37,693 nt of DNA from Streptomyces sp. NRRL F-5123 (GTDB lineage Bacteria; Actinomycetota; Actinomycetes; Streptomycetales; Streptomycetaceae): NCBI RefSeq assembly GCF_000721495.1, contig NZ_JOHY01000063.1:1-37693 (forward strand), given 5' to 3'. Made by a program: the position numbers and the translations under genes. The notes beneath the pieces were generated by a model, which saw only the letters and a program-made list of their open reading frames with translations, made no database searches and was not told the origin of the DNA. Shown piece after piece: positions 7,002 to 15,660 of this stretch. Numbering within the stretch: the stretch's first letter is position 1; each line of letters opens with the position of its first letter.

Positions 7002-8422
7002 CAGGCCTGCCCCGCAGCGGGCCCGGTGGAGTCCTCGTCGCGTGCCGTGCGGAAGCCGGAGAAGATCTGCCGGCGGATCGGGTAGTCCCAGTTGCGGAAG
7101 GTACCGCGGGCCACGACCGGCGAGACGCCGAACGCGCCGCCGCGCAGCACCTTGTAGTCCGGGCCGAAGAAGACCTCGGAGTATTCCTTGTAGGGGAAGG
7201 CCGCGAAGCCCGGGTAGGGCGCGAAGTCCGAGGACGTCCACTCCCACACGTCGCCCATGAGCTGCCGGGCGCCGCTGGGGGCCGCGCCCTGCGGGTAGCT
7301 GCCGGCGGGGGCGGGGCGCAGGTGCCGCTGGCCGAGGTTGGCGTGGTCCGGGCCGGGGTCGGCGTCGCCCCAGGGGTAGCGGCGGGAGCGGCCGGTGGCG
7401 GGATCGTGCCGGGCCGCCTTCTCCCACTCCGCCTCGGTCGGCAGCCGCCGGCCGGCCCAGTGGGCGTACGCGTCGGCCTCGTACCAGCACACGTGCACCA
7501 CCGGCTCGTCGGCCGCGACCGGCTCCGTACGGCCGAAGACCCGGCGCGTCCAGCCCTCGCCGTCGCGTTCCCAGAACAGCGGCGCGACGAGGTTCGCCTC
7601 GCGGACGTGCCGCCAGCCCTCGGGCGTCCACCACACGGGGTCGTCGTAGCCGCCCGCGGCGATGAAGTCGGCGTAGGCGCCGTTCGTGACCGGCGCCGTG
7701 TCCAGCCAGAAGCCCGGCACCTCGACCTGGTGCGCGGGCAGTTCGTTGTCCAGGGCCCACGGCTCGGTGCTGGTGCCCATGGTGAAGGGACCGCCGGGTA
7801 TGTGCACCTCGGGCGGGAGCAGGGCGGCGTCGGCGGGCGCGGGCGGCGGCGCGGGCGCGTCCAGCACGGGCGGGCCGCTGCGCAGCTGGTGGGTGGCGAG
7901 CATCGTCTCGTCGTGCTGCTGCTCGTGCTGGGCGAGCATGCCGAAGACGAACGCGCCCGCGAGCAGCCGTTCGCCCTGGTCGGGCGAGGTGTCGACGGTC
8001 GCGAGGACGTCGGCGGTCTGCTCGCGTACGGCCGCGATGTACGCGCGCGCCGCGTCGGGGCCCAGCAGCGGCAGCGCGGGGCGGTCGGCGCGCGGCGTCC
8101 TGAACGCGTCGTAGACGTGGTCCAGGTCGGGGCGCAGCCCGGGGCGCCCGCCGGCCTCGCGGACCAGCCAGAGGTCCTCCTGGTTGCCGATGTGCGCGAG
8201 GTCCCAGACCAGGGGCGACATCAGGGGGGAGTGCTGGGCGGCCAGGTCCGCCTCGTCGACGCTGTCGGTCAGCAGCCGGGTGCGGCGGCGTGCCCTCTCC
8301 AGGGCGTCGAGAGCCCGTGCGGCCGGGGTCTGTGCGGAGGCCGGGGCGTCAGTGGTGTATGTGCCGGGAGCGGCAGAAGGCGCCTCGGTCGAGGCCGTGC
8401 TGGTGGTGCGAGGGTTGGTCAC
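7001..8422 (-). CDS. egtB: Ergothioneine sulfoxide synthase EgtB
   Basis: A non-haem iron enzyme that joins gamma-glutamylcysteine to hercynine with O2, forming the C-S bond and sulfoxide. It has 473 residues, including about 35 extra Ala/Thr/Ser-rich residues at the N-terminus. The DinB-type half carries the three probable iron ligands: His77 in WDLAHIGNQEDLW, and His166 and His170 in AQHEQQHDETM. The C-terminal formylglycine-generating-enzyme-like half has LPTEAEWEKAARHDP, YPWGD, MGDVWEWTSSDF and VLRGGAFG. The GTG start at 8422 has GGAAGG upstream. It lies 18 bases after egtA and overlaps egtC by one base. Confidence 0.95.
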   Translation of the reverse strand: MTNPRTTSTASTEAPSAAPGTYTTDAPASAQTPAARALDALERARRRTRLLTDSVDEADLAAQHSPLMSPLVWDLAHIGNQEDLWLVREAGGRPGLRPDLDHVYDAFRTPRADRPALPLLGPDAARAYIAAVREQTADVLATVDTSPDQGERLLAGAFVFGMLAQHEQQHDETMLATHQLRSGPPVLDAPAPPPAPADAALLPPEVHIPGGPFTMGTSTEPWALDNELPAHQVEVPGFWLDTAPVTNGAYADFIAAGGYDDPVWWTPEGWRHVREANLVAPLFWERDGEGWTRRVFGRTEPVAADEPVVHVCWYEADAYAHWAGRRLPTEAEWEKAARHDPATGRSRRYPWGDADPGPDHANLGQRHLRPAPAGSYPQGAAPSGARQLMGDVWEWTSSDFAPYPGFAAFPYKEYSEVFFGPDYKVLRGGAFGVSPVVARGTFRNWDYPIRRQIFSGFRTARDEDSTGPAAGQA

Positions 8423-8440
8423 GACATACCTTCCGGAAGG

Positions 8441-9751
8441 TCAGACGCGGGACAGCGCGTCCAACTGGTCGTGTGCGGGACATCGGCCGCGCTCGGCGTA
8501 GCGCTCGGCGAAGTCGGTCACCGCCGTGCGCAGGGCCATGGGCGCGGCGGAGCGCGCGAGGGCGCTCTCAGCGGCCGAGAAGCAGGCGCGGGCGGCCTTG
8601 CCGATCTCCGGGTCGGCGGGGCCGATCCGGGCGGCGCGCCGCCAGATCTCGTCGGAGGGCAGCGGCTGTGCGGGGTCCTGGCACAGCGCCTCGGTGGCCG
8701 CGAAGGCGGCGTCGGCGGCGACGGGGTCGTCCAGCAGGGTCGCCGCGAGCGCGGTGGCGACGATCCAGTCGCCGCCGTCCTGGGCGTCGGTCATCCGCAG
8801 CTCCAGCCAGCCGCGCGGTCTGACCGGCGGGAAGAGGGTGCTGAGGTGGTAGTCGAGGTCGGCGAGCGTCGGCCGGCGCAGCCACGGTGCCCCGCCGCGC
8901 AGCCAGCCGCGGAAGGTCAACCCCGGGGGAGCGGTCCAGTCGGCGCCGCCGCCTCCCCCGGCGCGGGCACCCGTGCCGTCTCCGCCCGTGCCGTCGCCGG
9001 CCGTGTCGCGTACGCACAGTACGCGCGCGTCCAGCGCGTAGCGGGACCAGGCGGCCCGCGGGTCGGAGTGGTGGGCGGGCTGCCGGGTGCGGCTCGGGTC
9101 CATGGCGGCCCAGTTCGCCTGCCGGGTGGAGACCCAGCCGGTGGGGCGCCCGTCGCGGAGCGGGGAATTGGCGAAGGCGGCGACCATGACCGGGCCGATC
9201 CGGTGCGCCAGCTCCCAGCGACGCCGGTAGCCGGTGATGCCGTGCGTGTCCTCGCCGCCGTCCAGGTTGACCTGGAGCGACGCCGTACGGCGCATCATGG
9301 TCCGGCCGTGCGGGCCGTCGCGGTCGAAGAAGCGCTCCATCGCCGCGTAGCGCGGCTCGTCCAGGATCCTGGGCGGGTCGCGGTAGGGGTCGAGGCCGCG
9401 GCCGACGAGGACCAGTCCCGTACGGTCCATCGCCCGGCGGAGGGCCGCGACATCGGCGGCCATCGCCTCGACACAGGCGCTGAGCGAGTCGGCGGGCCGG
9501 GAGCTGAGCTCCACCTGCCCGCCCGGTTCGCGGGTGATCCTGCTGCCCCGCGGCAAACCGCCGGGCACTTCGACCGGGGCGAGCGCGTCCCGCATCCGGT
9601 CGGGGGATATCAGCTGGTACGGATCGGAGCCGTCATGGACCAGCCACTCCAGCTCCACCCCGGTCCGTGCGGGCGGCCCGGTCTTGAAACAGACGCCCTG
9701 GACGTGCGCTTCCGCTTCCTCTTCGAGCAGATCCAGCACTTCGGCTGCCAT
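8441..9751 (-). CDS. egtA: Glutamate--cysteine ligase EgtA
   Basis: This enzyme makes gamma-glutamylcysteine, the sulfur donor for EgtB, from Glu, Cys and ATP. It has 436 residues. Recognisable stretches are GVELEWLVHD, the glycine/glutamate strand EPGGQVELSSRPADSL, MMRRTASLQVNLD and PRGWLELRMTDAQ. A low-complexity insertion rich in Gly, Asp and Thr, followed by a run of five Gly, lies at about residues 252-268 and looks like a slippage-made loop. The ATG at 9751 has a strong GAGGAGG ribosome binding site. First gene of egtABCD. No egtE-like lyase is in the window, so the last C-S cleavage would have to be encoded elsewhere. Confidence 0.93.
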   Translation of the reverse strand: MAAEVLDLLEEEAEAHVQGVCFKTGPPARTGVELEWLVHDGSDPYQLISPDRMRDALAPVEVPGGLPRGSRITREPGGQVELSSRPADSLSACVEAMAADVAALRRAMDRTGLVLVGRGLDPYRDPPRILDEPRYAAMERFFDRDGPHGRTMMRRTASLQVNLDGGEDTHGITGYRRRWELAHRIGPVMVAAFANSPLRDGRPTGWVSTRQANWAAMDPSRTRQPAHHSDPRAAWSRYALDARVLCVRDTAGDGTGGDGTGARAGGGGGADWTAPPGLTFRGWLRGGAPWLRRPTLADLDYHLSTLFPPVRPRGWLELRMTDAQDGGDWIVATALAATLLDDPVAADAAFAATEALCQDPAQPLPSDEIWRRAARIGPADPEIGKAARACFSAAESALARSAAPMALRTAVTDFAERYAERGRCPAHDQLDALSRV

Positions 9752-9782
9752 CGATCCACCTCCTCATAGGCGATTCGTGGGT

Positions 9783-9825
9783 GATCCCTGCGGGATCGGA
9801 TCCCGGCGGGGCCGCCGGGATTTTT
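9783..9825 (-). promoter_or_regulatory. Two adjacent hairpins in the egtA leader
   Basis: In the egtA message direction, ATCCCGGCGG/CCGCCGGGAT (9800-9809 with 9812-9821, 10-bp stem, 2-base loop) is followed by GATCCC/GGGATC (9783-9788 with 9792-9797, 3-base loop). The GGGATC of the first stem can also pair with the GATCCC of the second, giving mutually exclusive folds. Both lie 30-75 bases ahead of the egtA start. On the plus strand the first hairpin is followed by TTTT, a terminator shape, but no rightward gene ends there. Confidence 0.5.
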
Positions 9826-9833
9826 CCCGTTGG

Positions 9834-9862
9834 GGTCTACCCAGATGCGAGGACATGTCACA
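9834..9862 (-). promoter_or_regulatory. Candidate egtABCD promoter
   Basis: On the minus strand, TGTGAC (9862-9857) and TAGACC (9839-9834) are spaced by 17 bases. The RNA would start near 9827 and give a leader of about 75 bases that includes the paired hairpins. The -35 is weak. An alternative -10, TAAAAT at 9881-9876, lacks a good partner. Confidence 0.35.
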
Positions 9863-10464
9863 TGGTGATGCCGTGATTTTAGGTCGTTGTGTGACGAGCC
9901 GGTCTTACGGGACAGTGAACGTTCGCCACAGGGCGAGTAAGGGTGCGCAGGGGTGAGTGCGGGTGATGACGGGCGGGTGACGCCCCGGAGCCCACGCCGC
10001 AGCTGCCCGACGGCTCGGCCATATGCGGGTGAACGCCGTAATCGAGATGATATGCCGCGACGCTCGTGGTGGCCTGCGATATATGCCGCCGTCCGGGTGT
10101 ACGGCGGCCTCGCCCCGCGGGTGTACGGCCGTGCGGGCGCCGTCCGTACGCCAGGGCGGGTGCGGGGTGCACGGCGGGGCAGGGTGCGGGGTGCGCGACG
10201 GTGCGGGGGCGCGGGCACAGGGCGAGCGGGCCCCGCTCGCACGGGGGTTCGGGCAGTCGGGTGTACGGGTGTACGGTGCGCCGTCCGGTCCGTACCCGCA
10301 CGGTGCCCGGATAAGGCCATGCCCCGGCGGTGATCCACAGCCGACCGGCTAGGCTGCCCGTGTAAGGAAGACCAGCCGAGCACCACGTCAGCGCCAGCGG
10401 AGCCGCCCGCGAAGCGCCCCTCAGGACCGGGCCGCAAGCCAGATCAGCGACAGGAGCACCCCTC
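9863..10464. other. Gene-free region between egtA and the polyprenyl synthase
   Basis: About 600 bases with no convincing gene. Open frames here have poor codon pattern and repetitive Gly/Arg/Cys translations. The left third is relatively AT-rich for this genome (for example around 9869-9915 and 10020-10085). The rest is G-rich on the plus strand, with four CGGGTGTACGG words and other GTRCGG-type words. A TAGGCT at 10350-10355 could be a -10 for the rightward gene, but no good -35 was found. Confidence 0.5.
10094..10276. repeat. Four copies of CGGGTGTACGG
   Basis: Exact 11-base copies at 10094-10104, 10118-10128, 10258-10268 and 10266-10276. The first two start 24 bases apart and the last two overlap by three bases. 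Degenerate variants (GTGCACGG, GTCCGTACG) lie between them. They are upstream of the polyprenyl synthase gene. Function unknown. Confidence 0.8.
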
Positions 10465-11496
10465 GTGAACGTCGTCGGGCCACCCTTCGGGCTGAGCGTG
10501 TGGGACGCCGCTCTCGATGCCGACCTCAGGGCCGGACTCGCCGCGGTCGAGGAGGGACTGCTCGACGCCACCAAGAGCGACGTCCCCTTCATCACGGATG
10601 CCGCCCGGCATCTGCTCCAGGCGGGCGGTAAGCGCTTCCGGCCACTCCTGGTCATGCTCGGCGCCCAGTTCGGCGACCCGCACTCGCCCGGTGTCGTGCC
10701 CGCCGCGGTCGTCGTCGAGCTGACGCACCTGGCCACGCTCTACCACGACGACGTCATGGACGAGGCCGACGCGCGCCGCGGCGTCCGCAGCGCCAACGCC
10801 CGCTGGGGCAACTCGGTGGCCGTCCTGACCGGCGACTTCCTCTTCTCCCGCGCCTCGCACATCCTCGCCGACCTCGGTCCCGAGGCGGTCCGGGTGCAGG
10901 CGGAGGCCTTCGAGCGGCTCGTGACCGGCCAGATCCTGGAGACCGTCGGCCCGCGCGACGGCCGCGACCCGCTGGACCACTACATGGAGGTGCTGGCCGG
11001 CAAGACCAGCTCCCTCATGGCGGTGTCCGGGCGCTTCGGCGCGATGATGTCCGGCGCCGACGAGTCGGTCGTGCACACGCTGACCCAGTTCGGCGAGCGC
11101 ATCGGCATCGCCTTCCAGCTCGCCGACGACGTCCTCGACATCGCCAGCGACCACCACGAGTCCGGCAAGACCCCGGGCACGGACCTGCGCGAGGGCGTCC
11201 CGACGCTGCCCGTGCTGCACGTCCGCAAGATGTACGCCCAGGCGCTCGCCACCGGCCAGCACATCTCGGCCGAGGACCGCCGCCTCAACGAGCTGCTCGA
11301 CGGAGACCTGTCCGCCGACGCCCCGCACGCCGAGGCCCTGGCCCTGCTGCGCGCCCACCCCGCCCTCGACCAGGCCCGCGCCGACTCGCGGCGGTACGCC
11401 GCCGAGGCGCTCGCCGCGCTGTCGCCGCTGGCGGAGGGCCCGGCGAAGGAAGCGCTGGCGGGGCTGTGCGACGCGGCGGTCGACCGCGCGGGCTGA
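10465..11496 (+). CDS. Polyprenyl diphosphate synthase (probable menaquinone side chain)
   Basis: A trans-prenyltransferase of 343 residues that extends allylic diphosphates with isopentenyl diphosphate. Both Asp-rich magnesium sites are present: YHDDVMDEAD and FQLADDVLDIASD. The family motifs GGKRFRPLL, GDFLFSRAS and TSSLMAVSGRFGA are also present. The size and the long-chain-type first motif suit an octa- to decaprenyl synthase for menaquinone, the quinone of actinobacterial respiratory chains. This fits the location near nuo genes but is not proven. The GTG at 10465 has GGAG 9-12 bases upstream. The next gene starts 304 bases downstream, so it is probably not in the same operon. Confidence 0.92.
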   Translation: MNVVGPPFGLSVWDAALDADLRAGLAAVEEGLLDATKSDVPFITDAARHLLQAGGKRFRPLLVMLGAQFGDPHSPGVVPAAVVVELTHLATLYHDDVMDEADARRGVRSANARWGNSVAVLTGDFLFSRASHILADLGPEAVRVQAEAFERLVTGQILETVGPRDGRDPLDHYMEVLAGKTSSLMAVSGRFGAMMSGADESVVHTLTQFGERIGIAFQLADDVLDIASDHHESGKTPGTDLREGVPTLPVLHVRKMYAQALATGQHISAEDRRLNELLDGDLSADAPHAEALALLRAHPALDQARADSRRYAAEALAALSPLAEGPAKEALAGLCDAAVDRAG

Positions 11497-11800
11497 GCCG
11501 CGCGCGGGGGGCGGCTCGGGGAGCGGTGGCTCGGGCCGGGCTTCGGCGTGCGGAGCGGGTCCCGGAGCCCTGACGGGGACTCAGGGTCGGGAGGGCGCCC
11601 GGTACTCCTGGGCGCGTACGCCGGAGCGCTCGCGTCATCCCGGTGATGTACGCGGAGTTGGCCCCGGGGGCTGATGTGGCGGGACGGCCGATTTGGTGAG
11701 ATGGACACACACCACTTCGGGGCGGACCGGGCGACAATGGCCGGGGGAGTGGACGAGTGCGACCTGCAAAACCGCCGCTGACAACGGAGGTAGAGACGTC
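11497..11800. other. Intergenic region before the LolA-like gene
   Basis: No gene is seen. The first 150 bases are G/C-rich and the last 110 are more mixed. The downstream ATG at 11801 is preceded by a good GGAGG at 11786-11790. I saw no convincing terminator hairpin or promoter pair. Confidence 0.4.
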
Positions 11801-13096
11801 ATGGCACTGATCCAGCCGGCCAGGCCCGAGCAGCCGGAAGAGTACGAGCACGGGGGAGGGCGGCGCGGCCGCAAGGTGCTGCGCTATGCCGTACCGGCCG
11901 CGCTCGTGGGGGTGACGGCGGCGACGGTGAGCCTGGTCCCCGCGCTCGCGGACAGCGGTGACCCGTCACTGCCGAAGCTCTCGGCGGAGCAGATCCTCAC
12001 CAAGATCGCCGCGTCCGACACCCAGACGGTGGACGGGACGGTGAAGTTCACCACCGACCTGGGCCTGCCCTCCGCCCTGTCCGCCGCGACGGGGAGCAGC
12101 CTGTTCGGCGGGGCCGTGGCGCCCCCGTCGCTGGGCTCGCCGGACGCCTCGCGCGCCGAGCCGCAGCGGCAGTTCGTGCAGCTGCTGGTCGGCAGCCACA
12201 CGCTGCACGTCTCGGCCGACGGCCCGGACCGCCAGAAGATCTCGATCATCCAGCCTGCCGCCGAATACAGCGTGATCCACAACGGCACCCAGGTGTGGGC
12301 GTACGACAGCTCGTCCAACGAGGCCTACCACGCGGCGCTGCCCGCTCACGAGGCGCCCACGGCGAAGGACCGGCAGCTTCCGCAGGATTTCCCGGCCACC
12401 CCGCAGGATGCCGCGCGGCAGATCCTCAAGGCCGCCGACGGCAATGCCTCGGTCACGACGGACGGCACGGCTCGCGTCGCCGGCCACAGCGCGTACGTGC
12501 TGGTCGTCCGCCCGCAGCACACATCCGACACGACGATCGGAGCCGCCCGCATCGCGGTCGACGCGAAGACGGGCGTGCCGCTCAAGTTCTCGCTGGACGC
12601 GGCTTCGGGCGGCAAGCCGATAGTCGAGGTCGGCTACACGCGGGTGAGTTTTGCCAAGCCCGCGGCCGCCACCTTCGACTTCACGCCGGGCAAGGGCGTC
12701 AAGGTCACGGAGGGCGGCGCCGGCAACGGCAAGGAGCAGACCCCCGAGCTTGCCCCGGGCTCCGGTGCGCCGACGTTCGTGGGCTCGGGTTGGGACACGG
12801 TGGCGGTCTTCCGGACGAAGGCCGCGCTGTCGCCGGGGGCCGAGCGCAACGACTCCGCCAAGGCGTGGAAGGACGCGAAGGGCAAGGACGGCAAGCCCGG
12901 CGGCCGTGACCGCGGGCCGGCCGACGTCGGGTCGGTCCTGAGCGGCTTCGGCAAGCACGTGACCGGTGGCTTCGGCTCCGGCACGCTCTTCCACACGCGC
13001 CTGGTCAACGTCCTGGTCACCCAGGACGGCACGATCTACGCGGGAGCGGTCACCCAGTCCGCGCTGGAGGCTGCGGCGAGCGCGTCCGCCGGCTGA
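11801..13096 (+). CDS. Secreted/anchored LolA- or DUF2092-like lipoprotein-sorting-type protein
   Basis: A 431-residue protein. A basic cytoplasmic head (GGGRRGRKVLRY) is followed by one hydrophobic signal or anchor segment, AVPAALVGVTAATVSLVPALA. The extracytoplasmic part contains SAEQILTKIAASDTQTVDGT and then beta-rich stretches such as TLHVSADGPDRQKISII and YVLVVRP, typical of LolA/LppX/DUF2092 folds. No lipobox Cys is visible. The C-terminus has a Gly/Lys/Asp-rich linker and a final strand pair (VNVLVTQDGTIYAGAVT). The ATG at 11801 is preferred over upstream in-frame starts because of the GGAGG site and because homology begins there. An ABC ATPase/permease pair follows after 266 bases. 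The role is unknown; proteins like this may help transfer lipids or sense the envelope. Confidence 0.85.
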   Translation: MALIQPARPEQPEEYEHGGGRRGRKVLRYAVPAALVGVTAATVSLVPALADSGDPSLPKLSAEQILTKIAASDTQTVDGTVKFTTDLGLPSALSAATGSSLFGGAVAPPSLGSPDASRAEPQRQFVQLLVGSHTLHVSADGPDRQKISIIQPAAEYSVIHNGTQVWAYDSSSNEAYHAALPAHEAPTAKDRQLPQDFPATPQDAARQILKAADGNASVTTDGTARVAGHSAYVLVVRPQHTSDTTIGAARIAVDAKTGVPLKFSLDAASGGKPIVEVGYTRVSFAKPAAATFDFTPGKGVKVTEGGAGNGKEQTPELAPGSGAPTFVGSGWDTVAVFRTKAALSPGAERNDSAKAWKDAKGKDGKPGGRDRGPADVGSVLSGFGKHVTGGFGSGTLFHTRLVNVLVTQDGTIYAGAVTQSALEAAASASAG

Positions 13097-13362
13097 GCGA
13101 GCCCCTGCGGGGCGGGCCGAGGGGATTGCCGGGTGCGTGGGCGGGGCTGCCGGCCCGGCCCGTTCGCCGGGCGCGCCGGGACGGGGGCGGCCGGGCGGGC
13201 CCGCCGGATCGGGCGGGCCTTCCCGGTGGGGCCTTCCGCCGGGCGCGGCGGGTGAGGCCCGGCGCGGTTGCCGGGTGTGCCCGCCCGCCCCTGCGCCCCG
13301 GCCCGTGCGCCGCGTCGTGCCCACCGGGGGCGCCGATCATCGAGAACGAAGCGAGGAGTGCG
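13097..13362. other. Intergenic region ahead of the ABC transporter operon
   Basis: Extremely GC-rich, with many short GGCGGGCC-type inverted words and no clear hairpin-plus-T terminator. The frame of the ATPase is open through it, but its translation is Arg/Pro/Ala filler with no homology. Confidence 0.4.
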
Positions 13363-14469
13363 ATGGGAGAGCCGTCCACCGCGAAGGTGCCGCCGCCGCA
13401 GGGTGAACCCGCGGTGGGCGGGCCCGGCGGCGATACGAGCACGGCCGTACCGGCGGGCCGCCGGGCCGGCCGTCCCGCGGGCACGGCCGACCCGGGGCCG
13501 CACCCGGCGGGGACGGCGGGCACGGGCACCGAGGTCGTGATCGAGACCCGCGGGCTGGCCAAGCAGTACCGGGGCACGCTCGCGGTGGACGGTCTGGACC
13601 TCCGGGTGCCGCGCGGCAGCGTCTTCGGTTTCCTCGGGCCCAACGGCTCGGGGAAGACGACGACGATCCGGATGCTCATGGGCCTCATCGAGCCGACCGC
13701 GGGCAGCGCGCGCGTGCTGGGGCGGCCGATGCCGCAGTCCACCCGCAGCGTGCTGCCGAAAGTCGGCGCCCTCATCGAGGGCCCCGCGCTCTACGGCTTC
13801 CTGTCCGGCCAGGACAACCTGCTGCGGCTCGACGCGGCGGACCCGACCGCGGACCCGCGCACCCGCAAGGCCCGGGTTGCCTCCGCGCTGGACCGGGTGG
13901 GCCTGACCGCGGCGGCGGGCAAGAAGGCGAAGGCCTACTCGCTGGGCATGAAGCAGCGGCTCGGCCTCGCGTCCGCCCTGCTCCAGCCGCGCGAGCTGCT
14001 GGTGCTGGACGAGCCGACCAACGGCCTCGACCCGCAGGGCATGCGGGAGATCCGCGGCCTGGTGCGGGAGTTGGCCGACGACGGCACGACCGTCTTCCTG
14101 TCCTCGCACCTGCTGGACGAGATCGAACAGGTCTGCACGCACGCCGCGGTCATGGCCCGCGGCCGGCTCATCACCCAGGGCCCGGTGGCCGAGCTGTCCG
14201 CCGGGACCCGCGGCCGCCTCGCGGTCACCACGCCGGACCAGGCGGAGACGGTACGCGTCCTGACCGAACACGGCGTGACCGACATCGCGGCCGATCCGCA
14301 CACCGCCGAGGTGACGGGCGAGCTGCCCGTGGACCCGCCCGACCTGGCCGAACTGAACGCCGCGCTGGTGGCGGCGGGTATCCGGGTCCGCGGCTTCGGC
14401 CTGCGCCGCCCCTCGCTGGAGGACGCGTTCGTGGCACTGACGGGGGAGGGTTTCAATGTCGCAGGCTGA
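13363..14469 (+). CDS. ABC transporter ATP-binding protein
   Basis: A 368-residue ATPase. Walker A GPNGSGKTT, signature YSLGMKQRL, Walker B LLVLDEPTNGLDPQ and the switch His in LSSHLLDE are all intact. The N-terminal 50 residues are a low-complexity Pro/Gly/Ala head, and the C-terminal 80 residues form the accessory domain seen in multidrug/antibiotic-type exporters. The ATG at 13363 has GAGGAG upstream. It overlaps the permease gene by 14 bases, so the two are translated together. The cargo is unknown; an export or self-resistance role is likely from the family. Confidence 0.93.
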   Translation: MGEPSTAKVPPPQGEPAVGGPGGDTSTAVPAGRRAGRPAGTADPGPHPAGTAGTGTEVVIETRGLAKQYRGTLAVDGLDLRVPRGSVFGFLGPNGSGKTTTIRMLMGLIEPTAGSARVLGRPMPQSTRSVLPKVGALIEGPALYGFLSGQDNLLRLDAADPTADPRTRKARVASALDRVGLTAAAGKKAKAYSLGMKQRLGLASALLQPRELLVLDEPTNGLDPQGMREIRGLVRELADDGTTVFLSSHLLDEIEQVCTHAAVMARGRLITQGPVAELSAGTRGRLAVTTPDQAETVRVLTEHGVTDIAADPHTAEVTGELPVDPPDLAELNAALVAAGIRVRGFGLRRPSLEDAFVALTGEGFNVAG

Positions 14470-15547
14470 GACATCGACAGAGCCGGCGGAGGCGGAGGGC
14501 GCAGTCCCGGGCGCGGACCCGGCGGTCCCGGCCCCGGTGGGGCGCGCGGCCGGTGCGGGTCCGGCCCCCGGGGCGTCGGGCGGCGCGACCACGGATGAGC
14601 CCGGGAGCGCCCCCGGGGCGGAGCCGAGTCCCGCCGCCCCCGCCCCGCGGGAAGCGGCCGACCCCGGCGGGGGTCCCGCCGGTGCCCCCGCCGCCGCCCG
14701 GGCGCCGCGCGGGGTCTGGTCGCTGGGCCTCTTCCGTTCCGAGCTGGTGACCGTCTTCCGCCGGGCGCGGACGATGGCGCTGCTCGGCGTGCTGGCCGGG
14801 GTCCCCCTCCTGGTGGGTATCGCCATCCGGATCGAGACCCGCGACGGCGGCTCCGTCGCGGGCAACGACGGCGGCGGACCCGCCTTCCTGGAGCAGGTCA
14901 GCAACAACGGCCTGTTCCTCGCCTTCGCCTCCCTCGCCGCGACGCTCCCCTTCTTCCTCCCGATGGCCATCGGCGTGGTGGGCGGCGACGCCGTCGCGGG
15001 TGAGGCCGCCACCGGCACCCTGCGCTATCTGCTGGTCGCCCCGGCCGGCCGCACCCGCCTGCTGCTGGCCAAATACGCCTCGGTGCTGGTCTTCTGCGTG
15101 GCCGCGACGGTCACGGTCGTCCTGTCCGCCGTGATCGTCGGCTTCAGCCTCTTCCCGGTCGGCGACGTGACACTGCTGTCCGGCGACACGGTCTCCCTGA
15201 CCGACGGCATCCTGCGCGGCCTGCTGATCGCCCTGCTGGTGGCGGCCTCCCTGATCGGCCTGGCCGCACTGGGCGTGTTCATCTCCACCCTCACCGACAG
15301 CGGCATCGGCGCGATGGCCGCGACGGTCGGCCTGCTCATCACCGTCCAGATCGTCAACAGCATCCCCCAGCTGCACGCCCTCCAGCCCTACCTCTTCCCC
15401 CACTACTGGCTGAGCTTCGCCGACGTGATGCGCGCCCCCGTCATATGGAGCGGCATCCTGAAGAACCTCGCCCTCCAGGCCGTCTACGCGGCGGTCTTCG
15501 GCTCGGCCGCGTGGGCGCGCTTCACCACCCGCGACATCACGGCGTAG
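14456..15547 (+). CDS. ABC transporter permease
   Basis: A 363-residue ABC-2-type membrane subunit. The first 85 residues are a Pro/Ala/Gly-rich cytoplasmic tail. About six hydrophobic helices follow, including MALLGVLAGVPLLVGIAI, LAATLPFFLPMAIGVVGGDA, VLVFCVAATVTVVLSAVIVG and GLLIALLVAASLIGLAALGV. The motif GEAATGTLRYLLVAPAGRTRLLLAKY is the usual coupling region of this family. The ATG lies inside the end of the ATPase gene with GGGGGAGGG just upstream. Both genes carry unusually long low-complexity heads. Confidence 0.92.
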   Translation: MSQAETSTEPAEAEGAVPGADPAVPAPVGRAAGAGPAPGASGGATTDEPGSAPGAEPSPAAPAPREAADPGGGPAGAPAAARAPRGVWSLGLFRSELVTVFRRARTMALLGVLAGVPLLVGIAIRIETRDGGSVAGNDGGGPAFLEQVSNNGLFLAFASLAATLPFFLPMAIGVVGGDAVAGEAATGTLRYLLVAPAGRTRLLLAKYASVLVFCVAATVTVVLSAVIVGFSLFPVGDVTLLSGDTVSLTDGILRGLLIALLVAASLIGLAALGVFISTLTDSGIGAMAATVGLLITVQIVNSIPQLHALQPYLFPHYWLSFADVMRAPVIWSGILKNLALQAVYAAVFGSAAWARFTTRDITA

Positions 15548-15565
15548 GGCGCCCGCAAGGGCGCC
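15548..15565 (+). terminator. Short hairpin just after the ABC operon
   Basis: GGCGCCC and GGGCGCC (7-bp stem) enclose a GCAA tetraloop of the stable GNRA type, starting at the base after the permease stop. No T-run follows. Confidence 0.5.
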
Positions 15566-15660
15566 TGACCGCCGGGAACGGGTCCTCGTCCCTCTCGATC
15601 AGAAGATCGATCCGCCCTACCCTGATCCCCGTCACGTTCCGTGCGTCGAGGGGAAGTTCG

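Noticed and set aside
7002..7760. Extension of the EgtC frame upstream to 7760
   Set aside because: It overlaps egtB entirely and lacks homology. Cys2 of EgtC must follow the initiator Met, so 7001 is the start.
5199..9751. A full egtABCDE set
   Set aside because: No pyridoxal-phosphate lyase (EgtE) gene is visible next to the operon. Only A-D can be supported.
9800..9825. Intrinsic terminator on the plus strand
   Set aside because: The hairpin plus T-run shape is present, but no rightward gene ends upstream of it. It is better explained as part of the egtA leader.
9879..10736. Minus-strand open frame between egtA and the polyprenyl synthase, and the plus-strand frame 10023-10352
   Set aside because: Both give repetitive Arg/Pro or Gly/Cys translations with poor codon pattern, and the first runs into the opposite strand of the prenyl synthase gene.
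13126..13362. N-terminal extension of the ABC ATPase
   Set aside because: The frame is open, but the sequence is Arg/Pro/Ala filler and a GAGGAG site precedes the ATG at 13363.
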